A DNA stretch of 23,241 bases from a virus: IMG/VR virus record IMGVR_UViG_3300018019_000171, positions 1-23,241 of that record; one strand, given 5' to 3'. Positions 1 through 6,683 of the stretch are shown here, in pieces. The notes under the pieces were generated by a model. It was given only the letters and a program-made list of their open reading frames with translations, had not been told where the DNA came from and did not search any database. The first letter of the stretch is position 1. The number at the start of each line of letters is the position of its first letter. The position numbers were made by a program, and so were the translations under genes.

Positions 1-99
1 GCAAGGGGCGGTGGAATCAATAGCGCACCGCGAATTGGAACGCCTCCACAGTTCCGCGATTTGCTGATTTCCATCGCAAATAGTCAGGCACCGTCGTGA
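1..99 (+). CDS. C-terminal fragment of an upstream gene, product unknown
   Basis: The window opens inside a reading frame that runs 32 codons without a stop to TGA at 97-99 (ending ...LLISIANSQAPS). The stop overlaps the GTG start of the next gene in a GTGA arrangement, the usual sign of translational coupling. The same overlap style recurs at 1663 and 17527, which supports the frame being real. The fragment is too short to name. It has no recognisable domain, and nothing here shows whether it is a terminase, tail or other phage gene. Confidence 0.55.
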   Translation, partial: ARGGGINSAPRIGTPPQFRDLLISIANSQAPS

Positions 100-479
100 T
101 AGGGACTCAAGTACGTAAATCCCTTATGTTTCTATTCGCGCTTCTAACGCCCGTCATGCACTCGCAGGTTGAGATGCTTGCGCTGCAGCCCACTGAAGCC
201 CTCCAGGCGCGATACAATGCATTGCAAGATGCGTACTGGAAAACGAACGATCTAGCGACACTGAAGAGCATACTGGCCGAAGAGGATCCGATCAGCAATG
301 AACTCATTCGCCGAGACATCGCGCAGATCAGAGAGAATACGATTGAACTGCAAGAAGGATACCCGTGCTTAGTGGTAGACGCCATTACAGCGGCGGCTCA
401 GGCTCAGGTAAAATGGTGCCATCACACGTTCCGAGACTGGCTGCTTAGGTATCATGAGCCAGATTGGTGCTGGAAATAA
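96..479 (+). CDS. hypothetical small protein, possibly secreted
   Basis: This 127-aa product is not a family I recognise. The GTG start at 96 overlaps the preceding stop (GTGA). A second possible start, ATG at 126 (M11), would give an N-terminus MFLFALLTPVMHSQ that reads like a short signal peptide, so export is possible. The rest is mostly helical, rich in Gln/Glu/Leu (about residues 30-88), with a C-terminal part holding three cysteines (C91, C108, C125) and several Trp residues, which could form disulfides outside the cytoplasm. It lies at the head of a small-gene cluster that ends with an endolysin, so a lysis-related role (such as a spanin-like component) is conceivable. No motif proves it. 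Confidence 0.6.
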   Translation: MIGTQVRKSLMFLFALLTPVMHSQVEMLALQPTEALQARYNALQDAYWKTNDLATLKSILAEEDPISNELIRRDIAQIRENTIELQEGYPCLVVDAITAAAQAQVKWCHHTFRDWLLRYHEPDWCWK

Positions 480-505
480 CGCGCCACAACCGATTCAAGG
501 AGTGC
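477..505 (+). repeat. leader/RBS direct repeat, copy 1
   Basis: A 29-bp block running from the TAA stop of the previous gene through a strong AAGGAG Shine-Dalgarno. It recurs at 757-785 with a single mismatch (position 483 G, 763 A). It sits directly in front of the ATG at 507. Confidence 0.85.
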
Positions 506-506
506 C

Positions 507-689
507 ATGCCTGATAAACCAGCAGTCCAGCCAGAGCCGAAGAAGGAGAGTTTAGGTAAGAAAATCATCAACGGCCTAGAAGATGTGGGCGAGGTTGCCG
601 CCGCAATAGGCGCTGGGGTGGTTGATTGTGGAAAGGGTGTGATACTAGCCGCCGAAGAAATCTTGGAAAAACACGGAAGCGAAGAGTGA
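507..689 (+). CDS. hypothetical 60-aa protein
   Basis: A 60-residue protein with a strong AAGGAG ribosome binding site four bases before its ATG. The N-terminus (residues 1-20) is Pro/Lys-rich and hydrophilic. Residues 22-52 could form a weakly hydrophobic amphipathic helix (EVAAAIGAGVVDCGKGVILA) with one Cys at 41, and the end is acidic. The central stretch is interrupted by Asp and Lys, so a classical membrane span is unlikely. I recognise no family. It shares its leader sequence with the next gene, the candidate membrane lipoprotein at 789, so the two may be expressed at matched levels or derive from a local duplication. Confidence 0.6.
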   Translation: MPDKPAVQPEPKKESLGKKIINGLEDVGEVAAAIGAGVVDCGKGVILAAEEILEKHGSEE

Positions 690-693
690 ACTA

Positions 694-713
694 CCCACGA
701 CTAAAGTAGTGGG
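694..713 (+). other. hairpin resembling IS200/IS605-type ends
   Basis: CCCAC at 694-698 pairs with GTGGG at 709-713. One G/A mismatch follows, then AC/GT pairs around a TAAA loop. It starts four bases after a stop codon and is followed by GCTTCGTGCTTC rather than a T tract, so it is not a good intrinsic terminator. The shape and sequence recall the subterminal hairpins of IS200/IS605 elements, but no transposase is nearby. It may simply be an mRNA stem-loop. Confidence 0.4.
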
Positions 714-756
714 CTTCGTGCTTCAACGGCTTCAGCAAGATCTCACTGCTATCAGG

Positions 757-785
757 TAACGCACCACAACCGATTCAAGGAGTGC
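757..785 (+). repeat. leader/RBS direct repeat, copy 2
   Basis: Second copy of the 29-bp block found at 477-505 (one mismatch), again carrying AAGGAG and standing just before a start codon (ATG 789). The 280-bp offset spans the whole 60-aa gene and its downstream hairpin. Confidence 0.85.
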
Positions 786-788
786 ATC

Positions 789-1412
789 ATGAAGAACATT
801 CAGAAGTTCACCGCCCGCTGGCATCGCGCTTTCACCTGCCTCGGACTGTTTCTCGGCGTCCTTACCATCTGCCAGCTTACCGCTGGTTGCGACCTTCCTG
901 CTTGGATTCAGACGGCCAACAGCATTATCCCTGTTCTAGTCACAAGCGCCGGATCTGTGCTCAGCCTTCTGGCTGGCCTAACAGGCAATGCCGCTCTCGC
1001 CTCCGTGGTGATTTTGCTGACCGGATGGGCTGCTAAACTTCAGGCCGGGATGCAGAACATTGAATCCCTTGTATCTGAATATCAGTCCAACCCAAGCGAT
1101 ACTCTGCTGGAGAATATCGAGGCCGCTGCTCAGGCTGTGATCTCCGATATTCCTTCCTTTGCACAGGTCGAGGGTATCCCTGCTTCACTGTCGGGCGTCA
1201 TTCAGTCGTTTGCGCAACTGATCCTGACGCAGCTTGAGGCTTGGACTTCTCTTCTTCCGGCCCTCAAGAAGTCGCTTGCCGCTGGCGAGAAGATCACCCT
1301 CACCGTGCCCATGAGCAACAAGGCATTCAAGGCGCAGTGGAACTCAGTGCTGGCGGTACAGACTGGCGATTTGGTGATTGACGCTGCTCTGGCTAAGGCG
1401 AAGAGGCTGTAA
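789..1412 (+). CDS. putative membrane lipoprotein (holin candidate)
   Basis: A 207-aa protein with a basic N-terminus, a hydrophobic stretch (residues 17-30) and a near-lipobox TAG-C with Cys34, so it may be lipidated, although Thr at -3 is not the usual Leu. Two more hydrophobic segments follow (about 46-66 and 68-83). The remainder is helical and moderately hydrophobic. Its start has a strong AAGGAG within the repeated leader. The stop overlaps the next ATG (TAATG). Position shortly before an endolysin makes a holin or other membrane lysis factor possible, but the length exceeds typical holins. Similar proteins of unknown role are, from memory, common in Acidobacteriota. The functional assignment is inference; the exported/membrane nature is better supported. 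Confidence 0.6.
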   Translation: MKNIQKFTARWHRAFTCLGLFLGVLTICQLTAGCDLPAWIQTANSIIPVLVTSAGSVLSLLAGLTGNAALASVVILLTGWAAKLQAGMQNIESLVSEYQSNPSDTLLENIEAAAQAVISDIPSFAQVEGIPASLSGVIQSFAQLILTQLEAWTSLLPALKKSLAAGEKITLTVPMSNKAFKAQWNSVLAVQTGDLVIDAALAKAKRL

Positions 1413-1666
1413 TGGCCAACAAAACTCAAACATGGCAGAACGTGACTCCAGCGCAATACACCGCGCTGGAGTCTGATGTCAAGACGGCGACAGGACTTGC
1501 CATCTCCGGGGATCATGGTACGGCGGAATACAAAGGGGTGCAAGTGGCGTGGGAATACGCTAATCCCAGCCTCGGCATTACCGTCCTATCAGCACCTCCA
1601 TTTTGTACGGGTGTGGCTGAGAAGAAGATTGCCGCCGCCGTCGATAAGGCACTTGGGAGGGCATGA
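1412..1666 (+). CDS. hypothetical 84-aa protein
   Basis: A small soluble-looking protein with the pattern WxNVTPAQYxALxxDVKT near the N-terminus, a central beta-like stretch (TAEYKGVQVAWEYANPSLGITVLSAPPF) and a C-terminal helix. It resembles short proteins of unknown function seen in phage-associated regions of environmental bacteria, but I cannot name a domain. It is translationally coupled on both sides: its ATG overlaps the previous TAA, and its TGA overlaps the next ATG in an ATGA. This ties it to the lipoprotein upstream and the alpha-hairpin protein downstream. Confidence 0.6.
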   Translation: MANKTQTWQNVTPAQYTALESDVKTATGLAISGDHGTAEYKGVQVAWEYANPSLGITVLSAPPFCTGVAEKKIAAAVDKALGRA

Positions 1667-1914
1667 TGCCACTTGAAGATTATCCCGGTCAGTGCGGAGA
1701 GCCTGACCAGCGCCAGTACACGCCGGAGTTTCAGCAGCGCGTAGTCGATGAGAAGGTGGAACTCGACGCCAAGCGAGAAAAACTCTGCTATTTCATGGCG
1801 GGGCAGATTTTCGCTTCACTGCCGGAAAATGAGCGGATGCTCTTAGCCCAGCAGGACATCTACATGAAGAAGTATTCGGATGTTCTTGGTGAGCGACTCG
1901 CGGCGTATTGGTAA
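1663..1914 (+). CDS. Acb2/Tad1-type alpha-hairpin protein, candidate cyclic-nucleotide sponge (anti-CBASS/anti-Thoeris)
   Basis: An 83-aa protein whose core matches my memory of the Acb2/Tad1 hairpin family: FQQRVVDEKVELDAKREKL (residues 23-41), a short linker with F50 and LPENER, then LLAQQDIYMKKYSDVLGERL (60-79). The two helices with RVV-E-K-x-x-L-x-x-K and Q-x-x-x-M-x-x-Y-S-x-(I/V)-L-x-x-R form an antiparallel hairpin. Known members are phage proteins that oligomerise and sequester immune signalling nucleotides (cyclic di- and trinucleotides of CBASS, gcADPR of Thoeris). This protein has Phe23 where I expect the ligand-stacking aromatic and lysines at 31 and 37. The first 20 residues are an extra tail. 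ATG 1663 overlaps the previous stop (ATGA), but GGGAGG at 1655-1660 is better spaced for the adjacent ATG 1666. Family membership is fairly likely; ligand and activity are unknown. Confidence 0.65.
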   Translation: MMPLEDYPGQCGEPDQRQYTPEFQQRVVDEKVELDAKREKLCYFMAGQIFASLPENERMLLAQQDIYMKKYSDVLGERLAAYW

Positions 1915-1923
1915 AGGAGAATC

Positions 1924-2418
1924 GTGGCCAGCTTTGACGTATGTTTATCCTGGGTACTCGACAGTGAGGACAGAAACCGCACCTGGGCATCCAATCCCGA
2001 CTTGCCTCCGGGCGCTAGAGCTATCGCGGGAGTAAACTCTCACGTCTTCCCATCTGAGTACGCGGCCATCGCTGCCAAACTTCAGGCTGAGCGCGGCCCG
2101 GCCGTTTACAGCTTTTACCGGACACACTTCTGGAATGGGTGGTACGGGCAACTGACCTCGACGGAAGTGGCCAAGCGTGTACTCGACAGCGCCGTGAATC
2201 AAGGCCCAGGGACGGCTGTGAAGCTGCTTCAAGAGGCTATCGCCAACCTGTCAGGCATCATCGCCGTGGACGGCCTCTGGGGCGTACTGACGGTGCAACG
2301 TGCGAACCTCTTGGATGCAGACCGCCTAGTGGAAGCCTTCAAAACCGTCCGCATCGCGGCCTACAAGGCTATCGGCGGCCCGGACTTGAAGGACTGGCTG
2401 GCGCGGGCGGCGCGGTAA
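1924..2418 (+). CDS. endolysin, glycoside hydrolase family 108-type muramidase with C-terminal peptidoglycan-binding part
   Basis: A 164-aa protein with the layout of GH108 lysozyme-like phage endolysins, which cleave the glycan strand of peptidoglycan at the end of infection. The N-terminal helix carries the probable catalytic Glu15 (VLDSEDR, in place of the commoner EGG), followed by a loop PDLPPGARAIAGVN that corresponds to the usual DxGGxTxxGI. The second half shows family hallmarks: FYRTHFWNGW (62-71), LDSAVNQGPGTAVKLLQEA (87-105), then DGLWGVLTVQRAN (115-127) and a final Arg/Tyr helix, as in the PG_binding_3 region. There is no signal peptide, so release would need a holin, for which the 789 gene is the local candidate. 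The start is GTG with AAAGGAG four bases upstream. It is the last gene before a strong terminator. Confidence 0.85.
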   Translation: MASFDVCLSWVLDSEDRNRTWASNPDLPPGARAIAGVNSHVFPSEYAAIAAKLQAERGPAVYSFYRTHFWNGWYGQLTSTEVAKRVLDSAVNQGPGTAVKLLQEAIANLSGIIAVDGLWGVLTVQRANLLDADRLVEAFKTVRIAAYKAIGGPDLKDWLARAAR

Positions 2419-2470
2419 TCCCCTCGTGCTCCATGTGCCAGGGGTCGGCGCAGTCCCGCGAACGGACACA

Positions 2471-2497
2471 GGGCATGGCTTAGGTCATGCCCTTTTT
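2471..2497 (+). terminator. Rho-independent terminator after the endolysin
   Basis: Perfect 7-bp stem GGGCATG (2471-2477) / CATGCCC (2486-2492) with an 8-nt loop, followed at once by five T residues (2493-2497). It separates the small-gene/lysis region from the head module, whose first ribosome binding site lies just downstream. Confidence 0.9.
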
Positions 2498-2520
2498 GTT
2501 GAGGAGAAAAGGAGTAAATC

Positions 2521-2760
2521 ATGGCGAGACTCACATCGAAGATGCGCAACGCTCTGAAGCCGAGCACCTTTGCGCTACCGGACAAACGCGCGTATCCTTT
2601 GCCCGACGCTTCTCACGCCAGGAATGCGCTGGCGCGGGCCTCGCAGAACGCCACTCCGGCAGAGCAGGCCACCATCAAGAGCAAGGTGGCGGCCAAGTTT
2701 CCCGGCATAAAGCAAGAGCGCGCCGGCAAGCGCATCACTAAGATGAAAGGCGGCAAATAG
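2521..2760 (+). CDS. DUF6582-like small phage protein
   Basis: A 79-aa basic protein with the signature FALPDKRAYPLPDASHARNA (residues 18-37) followed by LARASQ and a C-terminal KVAAKFPGI. This matches the DUF6582-type motif (FALP-x-x-R-x-YP-x-x-D-x-x-HARNALAR) that I know from short phage proteins and from regions attached to head or maturation proteins. Its molecular role is not established. The N-terminus and the C-terminal tail (KRITKMKGGK) are strongly basic, so nucleic-acid contact is possible. AAAAGGAG lies ahead of the ATG, and the stop abuts the next start (TAG-ATG). It is the first gene after the terminator and so heads the structural operon. Confidence 0.7.
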   Translation: MARLTSKMRNALKPSTFALPDKRAYPLPDASHARNALARASQNATPAEQATIKSKVAAKFPGIKQERAGKRITKMKGGK

Positions 2761-3183
2761 ATGCCCCAGGGATTTGCAGGAGTCAAAAGGATCGTCGACC
2801 TCAACGCCAACACTGGCGCGTTCATTGCAATTCTCGCCACCACCACTTCTCGCCGCGTAATCATCGACGAGAGCCAGATCACGGCCGAGGGCGCCGCCAA
2901 TCCGCCGCAAGGCGTGATCGACTACGAGATTCCGAACGATGGCTCAACCCTTGGATTCACGACGGTATTCCGGGCGGTGGCGGGCAATGGCGACATCATC
3001 GGTTGCGGGAACCTGCCGATCGTTATTGGCAACCCGATGGCCGGGCACGAGGCTTTGGGCGAACTCGTGGGCCAGGTCGGACAGCCCATCATCGGCGTAG
3101 GGACGCAGGCCGCCACGACAATCATCAAACTCCGGTCAGGCAGTGCGACCGCCACCAGCGTCGTCATCACCGAGTTTAATTAA
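2761..3183 (+). CDS. hypothetical head-module protein, beta-rich
   Basis: A 140-aa protein beginning at the ATG directly after the preceding TAG. The sequence alternates short hydrophobic beta-like stretches (GAFIAILATTTSRRVIIDESQ, STLGFTTVFRAVAG, TIIKLRSG, SVVITEFN) with glycine-rich turns (NGDIIGCGNLPIVIGNP, GQVGQPIIGVG). There are no long helices, no signal peptide and no catalytic motif. This composition and its place two genes before the portal suggest a small capsid-associated protein, for example a decoration or head-fibre component. I do not recognise a family and the role is inference. Confidence 0.6.
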   Translation: MPQGFAGVKRIVDLNANTGAFIAILATTTSRRVIIDESQITAEGAANPPQGVIDYEIPNDGSTLGFTTVFRAVAGNGDIIGCGNLPIVIGNPMAGHEALGELVGQVGQPIIGVGTQAATTIIKLRSGSATATSVVITEFN

Positions 3184-3186
3184 GCC

Positions 3187-3510
3187 ATGAAACTACCATG
3201 GGTATCGAGAGAGAGATTTGATGAGGAGCGAGAACGTAACCAGAAGCTCGAAGCCGAACTCAACCGGCTCCGCGAGCTACTGATTCCACAACTGCGCACC
3301 GCTCCGGCTGCGTCTGCTGAGTCGATCATCGGCATGGACACGGACCTCTCGAAGATTCAGCCCATAGCCGGAAAGGTTACGCTCTCCATGGTCACATCCG
3401 CCGCCAACCGGGAAGCCTACAAGCGGTCGCAAACCGCTGGAGCAAAGAGCGTGGCCGAAGAACTGACTGAGAACGCGCAGAAGACGCGGAGGGTATCACA
3501 TGGCCAGTAG
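3187..3510 (+). CDS. hypothetical coiled-coil protein upstream of portal
   Basis: A 107-aa protein with an N-terminal coiled coil (about residues 7-37, heptad-like ERFDEERERNQKLEAELNRL) followed by a polar region with a short segment SKIQPIAGKVTLSMVTSAANREAYKRS and a basic tail. No strong Shine-Dalgarno precedes its ATG, so translation may depend on the upstream gene. Its last 11 bases overlap the portal start. No family is recognised. A role in head assembly follows only from position. Confidence 0.6.
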   Translation: MKLPWVSRERFDEERERNQKLEAELNRLRELLIPQLRTAPAASAESIIGMDTDLSKIQPIAGKVTLSMVTSAANREAYKRSQTAGAKSVAEELTENAQKTRRVSHGQ

Positions 3511-6091
3511 CCCGCTCACGATGCCCCCGCAGGGCGCTCTGACCCCTCCCATGGCAGCCGGAGCACAGAACCAGCCCGATGAGGCAGTCAACGCCGAGAA
3601 AACGTCACAGAACCCCCTCCGCGGCGACAAGCAGGAGCAGGAGCGCAAGTCGGGACTGACCAGCGAGCAAGAGGAGCGCATCGTCCACGAGATCATTCAA
3701 CCATTCCGTACTCAGTGGGCCACCGATCGCATTATGAAGATGCCGAACTGGCTCAAGAATACCGAGTACGACAAGGGCAAGCAGATACTCGGGTGGGATC
3801 CGATCAGCCGAACCTATTTTGATGCGGTTGCCTGGTATCGCCAGAATAATCAGGAATCGGATTACAGCTACCTGGAGAAGTACGTCAACAACATCACTCA
3901 GACCTGCCGGCGCAACTTCACCGCTGCGGTCGCGCGCGCCGTGCCGCCTGTGGTGATCCGCCCCGAGAACGCGGAGAACCTGGCCGACATGACCACGGCC
4001 AAGGCTGGCCAGCAGGCCATCAGCATCATCGAAGAGGCTAACAAAGTCAAAGGGCTGCTGGGGCTGGAGTCGCAATACCTTTTTCTCTATGGCGTCTATT
4101 TCAAGTGGACGCGCTTTGTGATTGATGGCGTGTGGCTCTCATTTACCGAACAACCCGTTTACGGCAATATCGACGCCAAAATCTCAGAGGACCACTTCCA
4201 TTGCCCGAACTGCGGCACGGATTCGACAGAGCAGGAGATCGCGCAGACTGGGAAGATGTCTTGCCCGAAGTGTGGCGCCATGCTGAGCCCCGCCGACTTC
4301 CAGCCGGGCGAGACGGCCAGCGTCGTCGGTAAGGTGGGAACCAAGAAGCGGCCCAACGGTCTGCCGAAGTGGTCCATCTACTCCCCGCTGCAGGTCGATA
4401 CCGACCCGACCAAAGAGTACATCGAGGATGTTCCGCTGCTGGCCCTGGAGTGGGAAGTCGACGCCTGCGAGATTCGCGCCACCTTTCCTGAGATGGCCGA
4501 CGAGATCACCGAAGGCATCGAGAGCGCCACCAACGATAATGCGAGCTACGAGCGCCTGGTGCGAACGATGGTCTACTCGTCATCGTTCTCGGTCACGGCC
4601 GACATCTTCGCTGCGCGCGGCACGTTCTCGCTGGTATGGGTGCAGCCGAACTCCTACTACCGCATCCAGCACGATGACGACTTTGTAGGCCTGCTGAAGC
4701 AGCTCTACCCGGAAGGCATGAAGGTAACGATGTGGGGGCCGCTGGTGCTCCAGATCGAAAAGGCCGTTCTGCCGAAGGAGTGGAGTGCGTGTAAGTTGCA
4801 CCGCGGCTACGGGCTGTATCCGCCGAGCGTGGCTGACAACGTGGTGCCGTTTAATGAGCGGTTCAACGCCATCAACAACATCCTCGATGATTACATGGAG
4901 CGGTGCTCGACCGGCATAACCCTGGCCGACCCGCGGCGCATCGACATCCGCGAGATGAGCGGCAAGCCAATGACCGGCGGCGTGCTCAACCCGACCCCAT
5001 CCATCGGTGAGGGCGTGTCGCAGCCGCTCAGCAATTCCATCTATCATTTCCAATTCCAGATGGACCCAGGCCTGATGTCCTACCTCGACCGGCTCTGGAA
5101 CTACTGCCAGATCATTTCCGGCATCCCGCCGCAGGTGAGCGGCACCGGCACAACCCCAGGCGTGGAGACGGGCAAGGGCCAGAAGCAGATGCTAGACCAG
5201 GCCATGGGGCCATTGGGCGACATCTACGACGCCATGAAAGAGGAGCATGCCGCCGCTGGACAGAACGCCATCGAGTGCCTCCAGCAGAACATGAGCTACA
5301 CCGGCTCGCTCTGGCAGGTGATCGAGGAGAACGGCTCCGAGTTCCGCAACAATTACGTCCACCTCGATGAGATGCAGGGGCGCGTCCGGGTGATGGCCAA
5401 CACCGATGAGGGACTGCCCATGACGCCGGAGCAAAAGCGCGCATGGTGCCAGTCGATCATGGAGATGGCCGAGAAGCAGAACCCGGCCGCCCTGGCGTGG
5501 CTGGACGAGACGGCAAATCAGCAGTTGCTCAATGACTATTGGGGCCTGCCCGGCTCGGTTGCGCCCGGCGCCGCTCAGCGGTCTAAGACACTGCAGGACA
5601 TCCGCCAGCTGCTCCAGACGCCGCCCACGCCGCAGATTGGCCCCAATGGCCAGCAGGCAACAGACCCGGCCGACGGTACGCCGATCTTCAAGCCCTCGAT
5701 CGCGCCGAACAAGTGGGTTGAGGATTACAGCATCATGCTGCCGACCATCGACCAATTCTGCTCCGAGAACTGTGATGTGAAGGATCAGAACCCGATGGGC
5801 TGGGCCAACGTTATCGCCTTCAAGCGGCTGGCTCTGGATTACCAGGCGCAGGTCCAGGGGTACATGGCGAAGTTAAAGATGCAATCACAGAAGGAGGGAC
5901 AACCGCCGCCGCCCGCGCCGAACCCTGCGATTCAGGCGATGGAGGCTAAACTACTCGGGCAGGCTGCCGATGCCGCAGATATGCTCCACCGGAACGCACA
6001 AGTCCCGATCACCATACCGCATTTGTCGCAACCGCCCGTGGCCGCAGCAAAAGAAATTATTGACACCGTAACGAAAGTAATGGGGAAATAA
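3500..6091 (+). CDS. portal protein with embedded zinc ribbon
   Basis: An 863-aa protein read as the dodecameric portal through which DNA enters and leaves the head. Supporting signs are its size, its place before scaffold and capsid genes, and portal-like segments: an N-terminal helical region with RTQWATDRIMKMPNWLKN (70-87), a long central mixed region, PFNERFNAINNILDDYMERC (453-472) and SGIPPQVSGTGTTPGVETGK (539-558), the conformation-changing stretch seen in podovirus-type portals, then a helical C-terminus with a Pro/Gln-rich part. Unusually, residues 235-258 carry CPNCG and CPKCG (C235, C238, C255, C258), a typical zinc ribbon. The ATG has GGAGGG at 3488-3493. The C-terminal region (from about 700) is low in order and rich in Pro and Gln, as in barrel/tail extensions of long portals. 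Confidence 0.82.
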   Translation: MASSPLTMPPQGALTPPMAAGAQNQPDEAVNAEKTSQNPLRGDKQEQERKSGLTSEQEERIVHEIIQPFRTQWATDRIMKMPNWLKNTEYDKGKQILGWDPISRTYFDAVAWYRQNNQESDYSYLEKYVNNITQTCRRNFTAAVARAVPPVVIRPENAENLADMTTAKAGQQAISIIEEANKVKGLLGLESQYLFLYGVYFKWTRFVIDGVWLSFTEQPVYGNIDAKISEDHFHCPNCGTDSTEQEIAQTGKMSCPKCGAMLSPADFQPGETASVVGKVGTKKRPNGLPKWSIYSPLQVDTDPTKEYIEDVPLLALEWEVDACEIRATFPEMADEITEGIESATNDNASYERLVRTMVYSSSFSVTADIFAARGTFSLVWVQPNSYYRIQHDDDFVGLLKQLYPEGMKVTMWGPLVLQIEKAVLPKEWSACKLHRGYGLYPPSVADNVVPFNERFNAINNILDDYMERCSTGITLADPRRIDIREMSGKPMTGGVLNPTPSIGEGVSQPLSNSIYHFQFQMDPGLMSYLDRLWNYCQIISGIPPQVSGTGTTPGVETGKGQKQMLDQAMGPLGDIYDAMKEEHAAAGQNAIECLQQNMSYTGSLWQVIEENGSEFRNNYVHLDEMQGRVRVMANTDEGLPMTPEQKRAWCQSIMEMAEKQNPAALAWLDETANQQLLNDYWGLPGSVAPGAAQRSKTLQDIRQLLQTPPTPQIGPNGQQATDPADGTPIFKPSIAPNKWVEDYSIMLPTIDQFCSENCDVKDQNPMGWANVIAFKRLALDYQAQVQGYMAKLKMQSQKEGQPPPPAPNPAIQAMEAKLLGQAADAADMLHRNAQVPITIPHLSQPPVAAAKEIIDTVTKVMGK

Positions 6092-6102
6092 GGAGAATTC
6101 AC

Positions 6103-6579
6103 ATGCCCAGACAGTACATTGATCCGCAGCCGTTCAAGGACGAGATCGACGCGCTCAAAGCGAAAGTCGCCGAACTCGAAGCGAAACTTGAGTCGCTCAA
6201 CGCCGTGCCGCCGCCGCTGTGTGAGGGAAAGCCGCCAGCAATCACCCATGAAGATGCCGTGAAGCTGATCGACGAGGCCATTAAGCTGGAAGAGGAGAAG
6301 GCTGGAGACGAGGCCATCAAACTGGTCGATGAGGTCTTCGGCCCGGTCGAACCAGGCGCGCCGGAGTCGCCACACGCGATTCCCGGCGGAGTCGAGTCAG
6401 ACGCTCCTCCGTATGAAGTCAAAACGTACTCGGATGGCACAGTGGTAAGCGGCCCCGGACCGATGCCGGACCTATCGCCTGCGCAGCAGGACGCGGCAGA
6501 ATTGGTCCAGATCGAAGCAGCGCAGAATCAACCGGATGCGCCGGAAGTGGACCAGACCGGCGAGAATGCTCAGAAATAG
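6103..6579 (+). CDS. hypothetical acidic coiled-coil protein between portal and scaffold
   Basis: A 158-aa acidic protein. Residues 10-35 form a clear coiled coil (EIDALKAKVAELEAKLESL). A second charged helix (about 48-78, with the near-repeat IDEAIKLEEE / DEAIKLVDEV) follows, then a Pro/Asp/Gln-rich disordered C-terminus. A strong AAGGAG precedes the ATG. It is wedged between portal and scaffold candidate, so a scaffold accessory or assembly-chaperone role is plausible. No family is recognised. Confidence 0.6.
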   Translation: MPRQYIDPQPFKDEIDALKAKVAELEAKLESLNAVPPPLCEGKPPAITHEDAVKLIDEAIKLEEEKAGDEAIKLVDEVFGPVEPGAPESPHAIPGGVESDAPPYEVKTYSDGTVVSGPGPMPDLSPAQQDAAELVQIEAAQNQPDAPEVDQTGENAQK

Positions 6580-6617
6580 CCCACTCTCTTGATTGCAAAA
6601 GAAAGTGAACAGCACCG

Positions 6618-6659
6618 GGGCGGCCACAAGCCGCCCTGCTCAACCTGACGGGGCAGGTT
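6618..6659 (+). promoter_or_regulatory. tandem hairpins in the scaffold leader
   Basis: The 104-bp gap before the scaffold gene holds two neighbouring stem-loops. GGGCGGC (6618-6624) pairs perfectly with GCCGCCC (6630-6636) around CACAA. AACCTG (6642-6647) pairs with CAGGTT (6654-6659) around six bases. Neither is followed by a T run, so they look like mRNA structure (processing, stability or attenuation) rather than a terminator. The scaffold ribosome binding site AAGGAG follows. Confidence 0.6.
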
Positions 6660-6683
6660 CCCGCAGAACAAGGAGCGATACTC

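Noticed and set aside
5192-5755. Minus-strand open frame of 187 codons within the portal gene
   Set aside because: It is a shadow frame of the portal reading frame with no domain or RBS.
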